Source: Candidatus Thalassarchaeaceae archaeon (GTDB lineage: Archaea > Thermoplasmatota > Poseidoniia > Poseidoniales > Thalassarchaeaceae). Taken from it: DNA of 7,854 nucleotides. The position numbers and the translations under genes are program-made. Each line of letters opens with the position of its first letter. The stretch's first letter is position 1. The notes beneath the pieces are model-generated. The model did not search any database. It was not told the origin of the DNA and worked only from the letters and a program-made list of their open reading frames with translations. Below are positions 6,198 through 7,854 of the stretch, one piece after another. The stretch is taken from contig JASMAJ010000034.1 in assembly GCA_030754395.1 (NCBI GenBank), positions 1 to 7,854 of the forward strand, given 5' to 3'.

Positions 6198-7238
6198 ATG
6201 TCAGACGTTGATTTTTCAAATCTACTTGCTGAATATGACTCTAGAGATATGGCTGGATTCACCCGGAAATTTGTAGATGATTTAGCCCAAGCATTCTCGA
6301 CAAAGATAGATGTCGATGCTGACTCAGATTGGAGCGGTGTGCTTTGTCTTGGAATGGGTGGTTCAGGAGCTGGAGGTATGTTCCTTCAGTCTCTTGCAGA
6401 TCAATCGGGAGGATTACCATTCGTAGTATGGCGTGATTATGGAGTACCATCGTGGTGGGGTCCTGATTGGTTAGTAATTGCAACTTCATATTCTGGAAAT
6501 ACCGAGGAAACTCTCGATGGTGTTAGGATGGTTCTAGAGGAAGGAGGAACTGTTGTAGGAATATGCTCTGGTGGAGAACTTGAGGAGTTGCTCGAAGACA
6601 ATGACGAGAGTCTGTGTTTAGCCGTTCCATCAGGTCAGATGCCACGCTCCGCTTTCGGACATCTGTTCGGTACTCAATTAGCGGTGTGTTGGGCATTGAA
6701 TTTACTTGCCAAACCATCTGAAGACGAGTTGACTTCGATGCTTGACAGGCTTCGTTCTGCTTCTCAATTGGCAGATATCGGGGGTGGAGATGGAATGGTT
6801 GGAACGATTGCTCAAACCATGCAGGGTAACCAAATTGGAATCATTTCACCCACAATGTTAGGGGCTGCAGGTCGGAGATTTACAGCTCAATTGAATGAGA
6901 ACGCAGATCGATTTGCAAGACCTGTTGGATTACCTGAAATGAATCACAATGAGATAGTTGCTTGGTCTACTGATGCCTCAGAACAATGCATTCTGTATCT
7001 GACATGTGAGGGGATGCACCCTCGCGTGGGCGCGCGTATTGATTGGATGGTTGAGAACATCGAAGCAACTCCTTCTTGGATTATTGATTGTGAAGGAGAG
7101 AGCAATTTGGAGAGTTTGCTCTATGCCGCTCATGTCACGGATTGGATTAGTATCGCTCTTGCAGTTCTCAACCAAGTTGACCCATCAAGTATGGCTTCCA
7201 TAGATGGCTTGAAGGCTCACCTTGTCACAATTCAGTAG
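6198..7238 (+). CDS. Bifunctional phosphoglucose/phosphomannose isomerase
   Basis: This 346-residue cytosolic enzyme interconverts glucose 6-phosphate or mannose 6-phosphate with fructose 6-phosphate, feeding glycolysis, gluconeogenesis and mannose-based glycans. It has two SIS folds. The N-terminal one shows GMGGSG (52-57), SYSGNTEET (97-105), which binds the sugar phosphate, and PSGQMPRSA (144-152), typical of this archaeal and bacterial subfamily. The C-terminal one shows NENA with Glu234, MNHNEI with His250 and DGLK with Lys339, which match the catalytic Glu, His and Lys described for the Pyrobaculum aerophilum PGI/PMI. Length is normal and all key residues are present. It follows NMD3 by 2 nt and its stop overlaps the 3' end of the opposing M23 gene by 7 bp. 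Confidence 0.94.
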   Translation: MSDVDFSNLLAEYDSRDMAGFTRKFVDDLAQAFSTKIDVDADSDWSGVLCLGMGGSGAGGMFLQSLADQSGGLPFVVWRDYGVPSWWGPDWLVIATSYSGNTEETLDGVRMVLEEGGTVVGICSGGELEELLEDNDESLCLAVPSGQMPRSAFGHLFGTQLAVCWALNLLAKPSEDELTSMLDRLRSASQLADIGGGDGMVGTIAQTMQGNQIGIISPTMLGAAGRRFTAQLNENADRFARPVGLPEMNHNEIVAWSTDASEQCILYLTCEGMHPRVGARIDWMVENIEATPSWIIDCEGESNLESLLYAAHVTDWISIALAVLNQVDPSSMASIDGLKAHLVTIQ

Positions 7239-7852
7239 ATAGGCCCAAGCACAAGCCTTGGGTCCGGATATTTTGCCAAAGCGTCTTCGCGCATATCTGG
7301 GGCAACAACTCCCGGTAAATCATGAGTCTCTGGTTCTATGAGGGATAGTTGGAAGTGTAAATGAGGATCCCAGCCTCCATTCTCATGTTTATCTCCCATC
7401 CAACAAATTACTTCTCCAGAATTTATTTTCTGTCCAACAAACTTACCTTCGATTGAAGCAGCATTTAGATGTCCATACAATGCCCATACTGGAGTTCCTC
7501 CAATATCGTGTTTGGTAATTACCACATATCCATAGTCACCATCAGCAGGGTTGTATCCGAAGTGTGAGATTTCTCCATCATCAAATGCCATACAGGGTGT
7601 TCCTACAGGAGCTCCAATATCTATGCCGATGTGGAGGAACCTTCCATCCGAGAAGAGATCCGTTGAGTACATCCCGGGGCGTAGTTCGTCATATCTTCCT
7701 ATATCATATTCAAACTTAGAAGGCGAGTAATCCCCTGTTGTGAAGTCCCGCACTTCATACTCATCAGGAAGGTGAACGACTGGGTGGTAACTTCCCGTCC
7801 GCCAGTCAATCATAGTCTGATGAGGCGAACTCAAGTCATCATCTCTCCTCAT
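7232..7852 (-). CDS. M23 (LytM-type) metallopeptidase, N terminus at window edge
   Basis: At least 206 residues. The zinc site is complete: His74 and Asp78 in HIGIDIGAPVGTP, His128 in LYGHL, and His164-Leu-His166 in DPHLHFQL. M23 enzymes are zinc endopeptidases that in bacteria cut peptidoglycan cross-links; archaea without murein must use another substrate. ENGGWDPHLHFQL and DYGYVVITKH resemble the M23 domains found alone or fused to kinase-like and class III aminotransferase domains in some bacteria (recalled family knowledge, not searched). No signal peptide or membrane helix is seen in the visible part, which suggests a cytoplasmic location unless the gene starts further upstream. The ATG at 7852 is 2 bases from the edge, so a longer N terminus cannot be excluded. 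An internal ATG at 7813 is an alternative start. Confidence 0.88.
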   Translation of the reverse strand: MRRDDDLSSPHQTMIDWRTGSYHPVVHLPDEYEVRDFTTGDYSPSKFEYDIGRYDELRPGMYSTDLFSDGRFLHIGIDIGAPVGTPCMAFDDGEISHFGYNPADGDYGYVVITKHDIGGTPVWALYGHLNAASIEGKFVGQKINSGEVICWMGDKHENGGWDPHLHFQLSLIEPETHDLPGVVAPDMREDALAKYPDPRLVLGPIY

Positions 7853-7854
7853 CG

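Overview
The window looks like chromosomal DNA of a marine, Thermoplasmata-related euryarchaeon, probably Marine Group II (Poseidoniales) or a close relative. The archaeal signs are an NMD3-family ribosome-assembly protein and the archaeal type of bifunctional phosphoglucose/phosphomannose isomerase. A secreted, Asp-rich subtilase with an acidic 'DLDSDGMDD' loop and a system I (Ccm) cytochrome c maturation cluster fit the same group. The group assignment is inference from gene content. I see no transposase, integrase, CRISPR array, tRNA or rRNA.

Layout. Bases 1-1536 (minus) hold the N-terminal 512 codons of a secreted subtilisin-like protease. It runs off the left edge inside a 60-residue, 35-Asp tract encoded by GAT/GAC repeats. 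A 69-bp spacer with two inverted repeats separates it from a rhomboid-family intramembrane protease (1606-2640, minus) that ends in a predicted zinc ribbon. Divergently from the rhomboid runs a compact cytochrome c maturation operon (2726-5034, plus): a CcmA-CcmB fusion, CcmC, and a 48-residue CcmD-like protein whose ATG overlaps the ccmC stop. A short GC-rich spacer with two nested or tandem stem-loops (5053-5114) follows. Then come NMD3 (5143-6195) and, 2 nt after its stop, phosphoglucose/phosphomannose isomerase (6198-7238). An M23 (LytM-type) metallopeptidase (7232-7852, minus) converges on the isomerase; their 3' ends overlap by 7 bp, and its N terminus is cut by or lies at the right edge.

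How the genes fit together. CcmAB, CcmC and CcmD make up the haem-handling membrane complex of system I, which loads haem on CcmE. CcmE, CcmF and the thioredoxin-like parts are not in the window. NMD3 and the isomerase are tightly coupled in position but not in function. Three different protease families lie close together on the minus strand (subtilase, rhomboid, M23), but nothing in the sequence shows that they act together. There is no gene-free stretch over 300 bases. The most notable points are the CcmA-CcmB fusion, the poly-Asp insertion inside the subtilase catalytic domain, the zinc-ribbon tail on the rhomboid, and the structured spacer before NMD3. None of these is demonstrably a new system.
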